From the NCBI RefSeq assembly GCF_008806595.1, contig NZ_VZRB01000010.1, forward strand, positions 62,001 to 126,000: DNA of 64,000 nucleotides, in the 5' to 3' direction. The stretch is from Streptomyces luteolifulvus (GTDB lineage: Bacteria > Actinomycetota > Actinomycetes > Streptomycetales > Streptomycetaceae). Made by a program: the position numbers and the translations under genes. Within the stretch, counting starts at the first letter, position 1. Each line of letters begins with the position of its first letter. Below, piece by piece: positions 25,337 through 33,246 of the stretch. The notes beneath the pieces are model-generated. The model saw only the letters and a program-made list of their open reading frames with translations, was not told the DNA's origin and did no database searches.

Positions 25337-26191
25337 GTGAGTGACGAAGTACAGCCCGGGTTCGTACGGGTGCGGTTGGATCTCTCGTACGACGGGAGCG
25401 AGTTCTCCGGGTGGGCCAAGCAGGCCAGGGGACAGCGCACCGTGCAGGGCGAGATCGAGGACGCCCTGCGTACCGTCACGCGGTCCGGGGAGACGTACGA
25501 GCTGACCGTGGCCGGCCGTACCGACGCCGGTGTGCACGCCAGGGGACAGGTCGCCCATGTCGATCTGCCCCGGGAGGTCTGGGCCGAGCACCATGTGAAG
25601 CTGCTCAAGCGTCTCGCCGGGCGTCTGCCCAGGGACGTCAGGGTGTGGGCGCTCAGGGAGGCACCCAGCGGCTTCAACGCCCGGTTCTCCGCCGTCTGGC
25701 GCCGGTACGCCTACCGCGTCACCGACAACCCGGGCGGGGTCGACCCCCTGCTGCGAGGCCATGTCCTCTGGCACGACTGGCCCCTCGACGTCGAGGCCAT
25801 GAACGAGGCGGCGCGGGGACTCCTCGGCGAGCACGACTTCGCCGCGTACTGCAAGAAGCGCGAGGGCGCGACCACCATCCGTACGCTCCAGGAGCTCAGC
25901 CTGGAACGCGGGGCCGACGGGATCATCACCGCCACCGTCCGGGCGGACGCCTTCTGCCACAACATGGTGCGCTCGCTGATCGGCGCCCTGCTGTTCGTCG
26001 GCGACGGGCACCGCGGGCCACAGTGGCCCGGGAAGGTGCTCGCGGCGGGTGTACGGGACTCCGCGGTGCATGTCGTACGGCCGCACGGGCTGACGCTGGA
26101 GGAGGTCGGCTACCCCGCCGACGAGCTGCTGGCCGCGCGCAACAAGGAGGCGCGGAACAAGCGGACGCTGCCCGGCGCGGGGTGCTGCTGA
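25337..26191 (+). CDS. truA: tRNA pseudouridine(38-40) synthase TruA
   Basis: The 284-residue enzyme converts uridines 38-40 of many tRNAs to pseudouridine. The catalytic Asp lies in AGRTDAGVHARGQVAH, and RLDLSYDGSEFSGWAKQ, RRYAYRV, and AFCHNMVRSLIGALL are further family blocks. The start is GTG 25337, 25 bp after the rplQ terminator stem. truA after rplQ is the standard order in Gram-positives. Confidence 0.96.
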   Translation: MSDEVQPGFVRVRLDLSYDGSEFSGWAKQARGQRTVQGEIEDALRTVTRSGETYELTVAGRTDAGVHARGQVAHVDLPREVWAEHHVKLLKRLAGRLPRDVRVWALREAPSGFNARFSAVWRRYAYRVTDNPGGVDPLLRGHVLWHDWPLDVEAMNEAARGLLGEHDFAAYCKKREGATTIRTLQELSLERGADGIITATVRADAFCHNMVRSLIGALLFVGDGHRGPQWPGKVLAAGVRDSAVHVVRPHGLTLEEVGYPADELLAARNKEARNKRTLPGAGCC

Positions 26192-26205
26192 CCCCGGCTC
26201 CGGTG

Positions 26206-26230
26206 AGGGCCCGGCGGGACGCCGGGCCCT
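26206..26230. terminator. Shared terminator between truA and the convergent gene
   Basis: AGGGCCCGGC (26206-26215) pairs perfectly with GCCGGGCCCT (26221-26230) around GGGAC. The genes on both sides converge here, so it can serve both strands. Confidence 0.7.
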
Positions 26231-26237
26231 GGCAGGC

Positions 26238-27119
26238 CTACTGGTTGGCCGCGGCCGACGCCTGGGCCTCGCCCCGGCGGCGGATCTGCCGGAAGGCGAA
26301 CTCGGCCAGGTCGTCCCCGGTCGTGAAGACCTTCGTGTCCTTCGTGGTCACATCCTTGCCGGTGGTGAAGCCGGAGATCGTGAAGTAGGCGTAGCGGCCG
26401 TAGGCGTTGGTCGTCGAGCGGCAGACCGCGGCGTTGCAGAACGTCTTGACGCCCTTGCCGGACAGCGACTCGACGATGCTCTTACTGTCGGCCTGGCCCT
26501 TCGCCTTCGTGGCCTGTGCCTCGGTGTCGAAGACGGCCACACCGACCGTGACCGCGACGTCGTCCTTGGTGTAGGTGACGCGCAGCAGACGGGTGCAGTC
26601 GTTGTCGGTGAAGACCTTGGGCAGAGTGCCCTGGGCGGCCGACGCGCAGTTCTTCGTGTCGTCCTTCGGGCCCTTCTTGTACACCGTCTCGCCCACGGTC
26701 AGCTGGGTGCCCGGGAAGAGGATGTCCACGCCGAGCGGAGCGGTGTCCTTGCCCTTGCTGGCGATGAAGTCCTTGGGGTCCAGCGGGGGCGGGGCCGTGG
26801 TCGGGTCGAAGGACGGAGCCGTGGCGGCCGGCCCGCCCGGGATGTCCGCGGTCGCCGGCAGCTGGGACGTCGGATTGTTCGACGCCTCGTCGCTGCCGCC
26901 CGAGGACACCACGGCCGCGGCGACGACGGCCCCTATCGCCACGGTGGCGAGTGCTCCGCCGCCTATGAACATCAGTCGGCGCCGTTTGTTGCGCGTCTCG
27001 GAGGCCTCGGCGAGCGCGGCCCAGTCCGGGGTCTGGTCGGTGCCGTGGTTCCACGGCTGCTGGGAATTCGGTTTCCAGGGATCCCACTGGGACTGGGGTC
27101 CCCCCTGCCCATAGCTCAT
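26238..27119 (-). CDS. Membrane-anchored hypothetical protein
   Basis: The 293-residue protein starts MSYGQGGPQSQWDPWKPNSQ with a Gln/Pro/Trp-rich cytoplasmic head. It then has a basic stop RNKRRR and one hydrophobic segment (~50-72, GGGALATVAIGAVVAAAVV), followed by a Pro/Thr linker and an extracellular domain (~110-290) with three or four Cys. The visible SKGKDTAPLGVDILFPG region gives no family I can name. In-frame starts at 27128 and 27164 are possible and neither has a clear ribosome site. It is convergent with truA. The secreted domain suggests an envelope role; the function is unknown. Confidence 0.75.
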   Translation of the reverse strand: MSYGQGGPQSQWDPWKPNSQQPWNHGTDQTPDWAALAEASETRNKRRRLMFIGGGALATVAIGAVVAAAVVSSGGSDEASNNPTSQLPATADIPGGPAATAPSFDPTTAPPPLDPKDFIASKGKDTAPLGVDILFPGTQLTVGETVYKKGPKDDTKNCASAAQGTLPKVFTDNDCTRLLRVTYTKDDVAVTVGVAVFDTEAQATKAKGQADSKSIVESLSGKGVKTFCNAAVCRSTTNAYGRYAYFTISGFTTGKDVTTKDTKVFTTGDDLAEFAFRQIRRRGEAQASAAANQ

Positions 27120-27313
27120 GGGCCGCATCTTAGACGGGGGACGGGGGATGCCTGTTCGTCTCAAGAGGCGCTGGAGTCACTGGTGTTCGGTCGGGGAGTG
27201 AGGGCAAATGCGACATCTGCGGGTGGTTGGTATGAAGATGTGCCTTACGCTCCGTGGTCGGACGGTCGCGGATGCGGTACCGGTAGGGTGGGTGTCGGCA
27301 GTGATCCCTCGTT

Positions 27314-27343
27314 TTGACCCGTCCGGGTCCCCGCAGGTATCCT
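27314..27343 (+). promoter_or_regulatory. Promoter of rplM-rpsI
   Basis: TTGACC (27314-27319) and TATCCT (27338-27343) with an 18-bp spacer match the HrdB consensus. Start near 27350 gives a ~175-nt leader before rplM. The rest of the 405-bp gap 27120-27524 shows no gene. Confidence 0.65.
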
Positions 27344-27524
27344 GCTTGTTCGTTATGTGTATTGGCTTGCTCATTCTCACGTGAGGGGCCCTTACACCGG
27401 TCCACCGGGCCGATGACCAGCGATCAGCACGCGGTTTGCGTCACCGCAGTGCGGTCAGGGCTGTCGTGATCGTCTTCGGTGACCTTGTCAGGACCATTCA
27501 CTGAAGAAGCGAAGGCTACGAACC

Positions 27525-27968
27525 GTGCGTACGTACAGCCCCAAGCCCGGCGATATCACCCGCCAGTGGCATGTCATCGATGCCCAGGACGTCGTCCTGG
27601 GCCGTCTGGCGTCGACCGCCGCGACCCTTCTGCGGGGCAAGCACAAGCCGATCTACGCACCGCACGTCGACGCTGGTGACTTCGTCATCATCATCAACGC
27701 CGACAAGGTGCACCTGTCCGGCAACAAGCGGACGCAGAAGATGGCGTACCGCCACTCCGGCTACCCGGGTGGTCTGCGCTCCGTCCGTTACGACGAGCTG
27801 CTGGACAAGAACCCGGAGAAAGCAGTGGAGAAGGCCGTCAAGGGCATGCTCCCCAAGAACTCCCTGGGCCGTCAGATGCTCTCGAAGCTGAAGGTCTACT
27901 CGGGCGAGAACCACCCCCACGCTGCGCAGCAGCCGGTTCCGTTCGAGATCACCCAGGTCGCGCAGTAA
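27525..27968 (+). CDS. rplM: 50S ribosomal protein L13
   Basis: The 147-residue protein starts at GTG with MRTYSPKPGDITRQWHVIDA, and has VVLGRLASTAATLLRGK and SGYPGGLRSVRYDELL. The length is standard. It forms a two-gene unit with rpsI, 41 bp downstream, as in nearly all bacteria. Confidence 0.98.
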   Translation: MRTYSPKPGDITRQWHVIDAQDVVLGRLASTAATLLRGKHKPIYAPHVDAGDFVIIINADKVHLSGNKRTQKMAYRHSGYPGGLRSVRYDELLDKNPEKAVEKAVKGMLPKNSLGRQMLSKLKVYSGENHPHAAQQPVPFEITQVAQ

Positions 27969-28009
27969 GTCCGGCCACCCCTAAGACTGAAGAGAATCTG
28001 AGGAGAATC

Positions 28010-28522
28010 GTGGCCGAGACCACTGCCGAGCAGCCGCTCGAAGAGCTTGACATCGACAGCTACACCTCGGAGTCGGAGACGCCCGTCGAGGGCGAGTACA
28101 CCTCCGAGTCCCTCGCGTCCCGCTTCGGCGACCCGCAGCCGGCCGCCGGCCTGGGCCGTCGCAAGAACGCCATCGCCCGCGTCCGGATCGTCCCGGGCAC
28201 CGGCAAGTGGAAGATCAACGGTCGCACCCTCGAGGACTACTTCCCGAACAAGGTGCACCAGCAGGAAGTCAACGAGCCCTTCAAGGTGCTCGAGCTCGAG
28301 GGCCGTTACGACGTCATCGCCCGTATCGCGGGTGGCGGTGTCTCCGGCCAGGCCGGTGCGCTCCGTCTCGGTGTCGCCCGTGCGCTGAACGAGGCCGACG
28401 TCGACAACAACCGTGGCCCGCTCAAGAAGGCCGGCTTCCTCCGCCGCGACGACCGGGCGGTCGAGCGCAAGAAGGCCGGTCTGAAGAAGGCCCGCAAGGC
28501 CCCGCAGTACAGCAAGCGCTAA
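28010..28522 (+). CDS. rpsI: 30S ribosomal protein S9
   Basis: The S9 core begins at GLGRRKNAIARVRIVPGTG (~residue 47) and ends KKARKAPQYSKR, whose terminal Arg reaches P-site tRNA. Before it lie ~45 acidic residues (TTAEQPLEELDIDSYTSESE), giving 170 residues versus ~130 in E. coli. The start is GTG 28010 after a GAGGAGAATC ribosome site. Confidence 0.98.
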   Translation: MAETTAEQPLEELDIDSYTSESETPVEGEYTSESLASRFGDPQPAAGLGRRKNAIARVRIVPGTGKWKINGRTLEDYFPNKVHQQEVNEPFKVLELEGRYDVIARIAGGGVSGQAGALRLGVARALNEADVDNNRGPLKKAGFLRRDDRAVERKKAGLKKARKAPQYSKR

Positions 28523-28546
28523 GCTTCGCTGCCTGCACGTACGTCG

Positions 28547-28584
28547 AACGCCCCGGCGGCACGCCACTGTGCCGTCGGGGCGTT
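28547..28584 (+). terminator. Terminator after rpsI
   Basis: AACGCCCCGGCGGCA (28547-28561) pairs with TGCCGTCGGGGCGTT (28570-28584) with one G-U pair, followed by CGTATAT. It ends the rplM-rpsI unit. Confidence 0.7.
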
Positions 28585-28735
28585 CGTATATCGCGAGCGG
28601 GGGCGTATAACGGCACAAGACGCTCAAAGACTTGTGTGATCGGATAGTCAGGCATGGAATGCCTGAGATGCGGAAGCCGCGTGTACGGGCATACCGGCAC
28701 CGGCCGCCACAACTGACGCTTCCTCAGGAGGACAA

Positions 28736-30094
28736 GTGGGACGACTCTTCGGCACGGACGGCGTGCGCGGTGTCGCCAACGCGGATCTGACGGCCGAGAT
28801 GGCGCTCGGCCTCTCCGTCGCGGCGGCGCATGTACTCGCCGAGGCGGGCACCTTCGAGGGCCACCGGCCGACCGCCGTGGTCGGACGGGACCCGCGCGCG
28901 TCCGGGGAGTTCCTGGAGGCCGCCGTGGTCGCGGGCCTCGCGAGCGCGGGTGTGGACGTCCTGCTTGTCGGGGTGCTGCCGACACCGGCAGTGGCCTATC
29001 TCACGGCCACGCTCGGTGCCGACCTCGGCGTGATGCTGTCGGCCAGCCACAACTCCATGCCCGACAACGGCGTCAAGTTCCTCGCGCGCGGTGGGCACAA
29101 GCTCGACGACGAGCTGGAGGACCGGATCGAGACCGTCTACGAGGAGCACCGCACCGGCGCCCCCTGGGACCGGCCGACCGGCGCCGGCGTAGGACGTGTA
29201 CGGACGTACGACGAAGGGTTCGAGCAGTACGTCGCCCATCTCGTCGGCACGCTCCCGAACCGGCTCGACGGACTCAAGATCGTCCTTGACGAGGCGCACG
29301 GAGCGGCCTCCCTGGTCTCGCCCGAGGCGTTTGCGCGGGCCGGTGCCGAGGTCGTCACGATCGGCGCCGAGCCGGACGGGCTCAACATCAACGAGGGCTG
29401 CGGCTCCACCCACCTCGGACTGCTGAAGGCGGCCGTCGTCGAGCACGGAGCCGACCTCGGCATTGCGCACGACGGCGACGCCGACCGCTGCCTGGCAGTC
29501 GACCACACGGGGGAGGAGGTGGACGGCGACCAGATCATGGCCGTACTCGCGCTGGCGATGCGGGAGCGTTCCGCACTGCGCTCCGGCACCGTTGTCGCGA
29601 CGGTCATGTCGAACCTGGGCTTCAAACTGGCGCTGGAGCGGGAGGGGCTGACGATCGTCCAGACCGCGGTCGGCGACCGCTATGTGCTGGAGGAGATGAA
29701 GGAGCACGGCTACACCCTCGGCGGCGAGCAGTCCGGGCATGTGATCATCCTGGACCACGCGACCACGGGTGACGGCACGCTGACCGGGCTGATGCTGGCC
29801 GCTCGGGTCGCCGGGACCGGGCGGTCGCTGCGGGAGCTGGCGGGTGTGATGGAGCGGCTGCCTCAGGTGCTGATCAATGTGCCGGACGTCGACCGGACCC
29901 GGGTCGGGGCCTCGGCCGAACTCGCGGCCGCCGTCGCCGAGGCGGAGCGGGAGCTGGGGGCGACGGGGCGGGTGCTGTTGCGTCCGTCGGGGACGGAGCC
30001 GTTGGTCCGTGTGATGGTCGAGGCGGCGGACATCGATCAGGCTCGGTCGGTGGCGGGGCGGCTGGCGGACGCGGTGAAGTCGGCGCTGGGATGA
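28736..30094 (+). CDS. glmM: Phosphoglucosamine mutase
   Basis: The 452-residue enzyme converts glucosamine-6-phosphate to glucosamine-1-phosphate for UDP-GlcNAc and peptidoglycan. The start GTG encodes MGRLFGTDGVRGVANADLTA. The phosphoserine loop is LSASHNSMPDNGVKF (~residues 100-114), the Mg site is HDGDADRC, GEQSGHVI follows, and the phosphate-binding end is RPSGTEPLVRVM. An AGGAGGACA ribosome site supports the start. glmS, the previous pathway step, is 3 kb downstream. Confidence 0.97.
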   Translation: MGRLFGTDGVRGVANADLTAEMALGLSVAAAHVLAEAGTFEGHRPTAVVGRDPRASGEFLEAAVVAGLASAGVDVLLVGVLPTPAVAYLTATLGADLGVMLSASHNSMPDNGVKFLARGGHKLDDELEDRIETVYEEHRTGAPWDRPTGAGVGRVRTYDEGFEQYVAHLVGTLPNRLDGLKIVLDEAHGAASLVSPEAFARAGAEVVTIGAEPDGLNINEGCGSTHLGLLKAAVVEHGADLGIAHDGDADRCLAVDHTGEEVDGDQIMAVLALAMRERSALRSGTVVATVMSNLGFKLALEREGLTIVQTAVGDRYVLEEMKEHGYTLGGEQSGHVIILDHATTGDGTLTGLMLAARVAGTGRSLRELAGVMERLPQVLINVPDVDRTRVGASAELAAAVAEAERELGATGRVLLRPSGTEPLVRVMVEAADIDQARSVAGRLADAVKSALG

Positions 30095-30137
30095 GGTCGG
30101 CGGCCGGGTAGGGGTTTGGGGTTCTGTCGTGGGCGGG

Positions 30138-30180
30138 CTGCGGGTTTGTGGTGGCCTGTCGCGCGGTTCCCCGCGCTCCT
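30138..30180. repeat. Streptomyces-type intergenic repeat in the glmM-coaA gap
   Basis: The stretch TTTGTGGTGGCCTGTCGCGC followed by GGTTCCCCGCGCTCCTT is, as I recall, a very abundant intergenic element in Streptomyces genomes. Its core GCGCGG-TTCC-CCGCGC (30161-30176) forms a hairpin between two convergent genes and likely acts as a terminator. Confidence 0.55.
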
Positions 30181-31170
30181 TCACAGCTTGCGCAGGCTCA
30201 GGCGTTGGACCTTGTGGTCCGGGCCCTTGCGCAGGACCAGGGTGGCTCGGCCTCGGGTGGGCGCGACGTTTTCCACCAGGTTGGGCCGGTTGATGGTGCG
30301 CCAGGTCGTGCGCGCGTAGTCGAGGGCCTCCTCCTCCGACACCTGGGTGTACCTGCGGAAGTACGAGGACGGGTTCTGGAAGGCGGTCTCGCGCAGCTTC
30401 GTGAAGCGGTTGAGATACCAGCGCTCGATGTCCTCGGTGCGGGCGTCGACGTACACGCTGAAGTCGAAGTAGTCGGCGAGGCCGACCCGGGTGCGGCCGT
30501 CCTTGCCGGGCAGGGCGGGCTGCAGCACGTTCAGCCCCTCGACGATCAGGATGTCCGGGCGGCGGACCGTGAGCTTCTGACCGGGGACGATGTCGTAGAT
30601 GAGGTGGGAGTAGACGGGGGCCGTGACCTCGCCCTTGCCCGCCTTGATGTCGGCGACGAAACGGGTGAGGGCGCGGCGGTCGTACGACTCCGGGAAGCCC
30701 TTGCGCGACATCAGACCGCGGGCTTCCAGCTCCTTGGTGGGCAACAGGAAGCCGTCCGTGGTGACCAGCTCGACGCGTGGGTGCTCGGGCCAGCGGGAGA
30801 GCAGGGCCTGCAGCAGACGGGCGACGGTGGACTTGCCGACCGCAACGGAACCGGCGACCCCGATGACGAACGGGGTGCCGGACTGGGAGCCCTGCTCGCC
30901 GAGGAACGTGTTCAGGGCGCCGCGGAGTCCGTCCGTGGCGCCGACGTAGAGGTTGAGCAGCCGGGACAGCGGGAGATAGATGTCCCGCACCTCGTCCAGA
31001 TCGATGACGTCGCCGAGACCGCGCAGCTTCTCGACCTCGTCGGCGGTGAGCGGCAGCGGCGTCTTGTCGCGCAGCGCGCTCCACTCGGCTCGGGTGAGGT
31101 CGACATAGGGAGTCGCCTCCGGCCGCTGCCGGTGGGCGCTCCGGGGCATCGAGGAGACCGGAGAGATCAC
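30181..31170 (-). CDS. coaA: Pantothenate kinase, type I
   Basis: The 329-residue enzyme phosphorylates pantothenate, the first step to coenzyme A. Walker A is GVAGSVAVGKST at ~104-115. TTDGFLLP, RKGFPESYDRRAL, SHLIYDIVP and DILIVEGLNVLQP are the family blocks. GTG 31170 is used; an in-frame ATG seven codons later (31149) is an alternative, and neither has a strong ribosome site. It is convergent with glmM. Confidence 0.96.
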   Translation of the reverse strand: MISPVSSMPRSAHRQRPEATPYVDLTRAEWSALRDKTPLPLTADEVEKLRGLGDVIDLDEVRDIYLPLSRLLNLYVGATDGLRGALNTFLGEQGSQSGTPFVIGVAGSVAVGKSTVARLLQALLSRWPEHPRVELVTTDGFLLPTKELEARGLMSRKGFPESYDRRALTRFVADIKAGKGEVTAPVYSHLIYDIVPGQKLTVRRPDILIVEGLNVLQPALPGKDGRTRVGLADYFDFSVYVDARTEDIERWYLNRFTKLRETAFQNPSSYFRRYTQVSEEEALDYARTTWRTINRPNLVENVAPTRGRATLVLRKGPDHKVQRLSLRKL

Positions 31171-31348
31171 ACTTCATTGTTACGGGAGTACGAACGGATG
31201 GTGAGGTGGGATCCGTCACGCAGGCCCTCGTCGCCCTTGCACCGTAAACCGGGCGGAGTCGGGACTTGGGGGGAATGTCAGTGCCGTGCGTCACAGTTGT
31301 GGGAGAGGTGGGCCCAGGCCGGGGTCCACAAACCCCGAGGGGCGACCC

Positions 31349-32356
31349 ATGACCTATGCGATAGAAGCGGAAGGCCTGGTCAAGCGGTTCAAGGAGACCA
31401 CGGCGCTGGCCGGTGTCGACCTGGGGGCCCGCAGGGGCTCGGTGCTCGGGCTGCTGGGTCCCAACGGTGCGGGGAAGACGACCGCCGTGCGGATCTTCGC
31501 GACGCTGCTGCGCCCCGACGCGGGGAGAGCCCATGTGGCAGGTCACGACGTGGTCCGGGACGCCGGGGTGGTGCGTGCCCTCGTCGGACTGACCGGGCAG
31601 TACGCGGCGGTGGACGAGAACCTGACCGGTACGGAGAATCTGCTGCTCATCGGCCGGTTGCTCGGTCTGCCGCGACGGGAGGCCAGGGCGCGGGGGAGTG
31701 AGCTGCTGGAGCGTTTTCAGCTGACCGACGCGGCCGGCCGGGCCGTGAAGACGTATTCGGGAGGCATGCGCAGGCGGCTGGACCTCGCGGCCAGCCTCGT
31801 GGGGAGACCCAGCATCCTCTTCCTCGACGAGCCGACCACCGGCCTCGACCCGCACAGCCGGGGCGAGCTGTGGGACCTGCTGCGGGGCCTGGTCGCGGAC
31901 GGTGCGACCGCACTGCTGACCACGCAGTATCTGAACGAGGCCGATGTGCTCGCCGACGACATCGTGGTCATCGACAAGGGCCGGGTGATCGCCGAAGGAA
32001 CTCCGGACCAGCTGAAGTCCCAGGTCGGCGGCCAGGTGCTGGAGCTTCGGCCCGTGCTGGCGCAGGACCTCGCGCGGGTGCACGCGCTCGTGGCCGGGGC
32101 AGCCGGTCCGCGCACCCAGATCGAGGGCGAGACCGTCACCGCTCCGGTGCAGGACCCCGAACTCATGCCGACCGTCGTGCGCACGCTCGACCGCGAAGGG
32201 ATCGCGATAGGCGAGCTGGCCCTGCGCCGCTCGTCGCTCGACGAGGTCTTCCTCGCCCTGACCGGTCACCGCGCGGAACCCGGCGAGCCCGAGGGCAACG
32301 GCGGCGCGACCGTCCGGGACGAGGGCGAACTCCAGAAGGCGGTGAACCGGACATGA
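31349..32356 (+). CDS. ABC exporter ATP-binding protein, DrrA family
   Basis: The 335-residue ATPase has Walker A GPNGAGKTTAVR (~41-52), a Q-loop in GLTGQYAAVD, the signature YSGGMRRRLDLA, Walker B ILFLDEPTTGLDPHS and a late H-loop replaced by Gln (TTQYLNE), as is usual in the DrrA/daunorubicin-resistance group. A C-terminal accessory domain (~225-315) ends in a Glu-rich tail. The stop overlaps the permease start (ATGA). The substrate is unknown; an amphiphilic small molecule is typical of the family. Confidence 0.9.
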   Translation: MTYAIEAEGLVKRFKETTALAGVDLGARRGSVLGLLGPNGAGKTTAVRIFATLLRPDAGRAHVAGHDVVRDAGVVRALVGLTGQYAAVDENLTGTENLLLIGRLLGLPRREARARGSELLERFQLTDAAGRAVKTYSGGMRRRLDLAASLVGRPSILFLDEPTTGLDPHSRGELWDLLRGLVADGATALLTTQYLNEADVLADDIVVIDKGRVIAEGTPDQLKSQVGGQVLELRPVLAQDLARVHALVAGAAGPRTQIEGETVTAPVQDPELMPTVVRTLDREGIAIGELALRRSSLDEVFLALTGHRAEPGEPEGNGGATVRDEGELQKAVNRT

Positions 32357-33162
32357 CCGCCACCACCGTCACGGCCCCGCTCACCGGATCGGGCCGCGTG
32401 CCGCCCCTGGCCGGGCTGCAGCAGACCTTCACGATGGCCTGGCGGAGCCTGGTCGCGGTCAAGCACAACCCGCTCGAGCTGGTCGACTACAGCATCACGC
32501 CGATCATGTTCGTGTTCCTCTTCACCTACGTGCTGGGCGGGCAGATGGCCGGATCACCCGAGGCGTATCTGAAGTACGCGCTGCCCGGGATCATCGTGCA
32601 GAACACCCTGTTCATGACGATGTACACGGCGATGGCGCTCAACACCGACCTCACCAAGGGCGTCTTCGACCGGCTGCGCAGCCTGCCGATAGCCCGCTCC
32701 GCCCCGCTCATCGGACGGATCACCGCGGACCTCGCCAAGCATGTGTGGGCGCTGCTGCTGATGATCGGCCTCGGTCTGCTGCTCGGCTTCCGGGTCACGG
32801 GCGGGTTCGGCGGATTCCTGCTCGGCACGCTGCTGGTGGTGGTGTTCGCCGCGGCCGTGTCGTGGGGCGCGGTACTGATCGGGATGCTCGCCGGAGATGC
32901 GGAGAAGGTGCAGGCGTTCGCCTTCACCATCATCTTCCCGATCACGTTCACCAGCAGCGCGTTCGTCGTCGTCGACACCATGCCCGGCTGGCTTCAGGCG
33001 TGGAGCGACGTCAACCCGGTCACCCATCTGTCCGACGCCTTCCGCGGGCTGCTGCTCGGGGGCCCGGTGGCGGAGCCGGTGCTGTGGTCGCTGGTGTGGG
33101 CCGCGGGGATAGCGCTCGTGTTCTATCCGCTGGCCATGAGGGCGTATCGCGCGAAGACATAA
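32353..33162 (+). CDS. ABC-2 type exporter permease, DrrB family
   Basis: The 269-residue membrane protein has about six hydrophobic spans (first at ~52-72, YSITPIMFVFLFTYVLGG). It carries the typical ABC-2 motif KGVFDRLRSLPIARSA and the late span block ITFTSSAFVVVDTMPGWLQ followed by NPVTHLSDAFRGLLLG. It overlaps the ATPase gene by 4 bp, so the pair forms one exporter. No regulator gene is adjacent. Confidence 0.9.
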   Translation: MTATTVTAPLTGSGRVPPLAGLQQTFTMAWRSLVAVKHNPLELVDYSITPIMFVFLFTYVLGGQMAGSPEAYLKYALPGIIVQNTLFMTMYTAMALNTDLTKGVFDRLRSLPIARSAPLIGRITADLAKHVWALLLMIGLGLLLGFRVTGGFGGFLLGTLLVVVFAAAVSWGAVLIGMLAGDAEKVQAFAFTIIFPITFTSSAFVVVDTMPGWLQAWSDVNPVTHLSDAFRGLLLGGPVAEPVLWSLVWAAGIALVFYPLAMRAYRAKT

Positions 33163-33233
33163 GGGGCTCGTATCCCCGTGAGAATTTCCGAATTCGGGCA
33201 CGCGGAAGGCAGTTTCGGGCTGGGTTTCGGCCT

Positions 33234-33239
33234 TAGGCT
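33234..33239 (+). promoter_or_regulatory. Candidate -10 for a leaderless glmS mRNA
   Basis: TAGGCT ends 7 bp before the glmS ATG and there is no ribosome site, so transcription would start at or next to the start codon. No clear -35 was seen. Confidence 0.4.
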
Positions 33240-33246
33240 GCCCCCC

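Noticed and set aside
8393..26191. Frame breaks in ribosomal genes
   Set aside because: All r-protein frames have full family length; apparent overlaps are one-to-four-base start/stop overlaps, not errors.
28724..32269. A 1181-codon minus-strand open frame spanning glmM to the ABC ATPase
   Set aside because: It overlaps glmM, the coaA gene and the ATPase gene antisense; low-complexity residues and no motifs show it is a GC-skewed shadow.
33163..33246. glmS riboswitch upstream of glmS
   Set aside because: The gap is only 84 bp with none of the ribozyme's core and the start appears leaderless.
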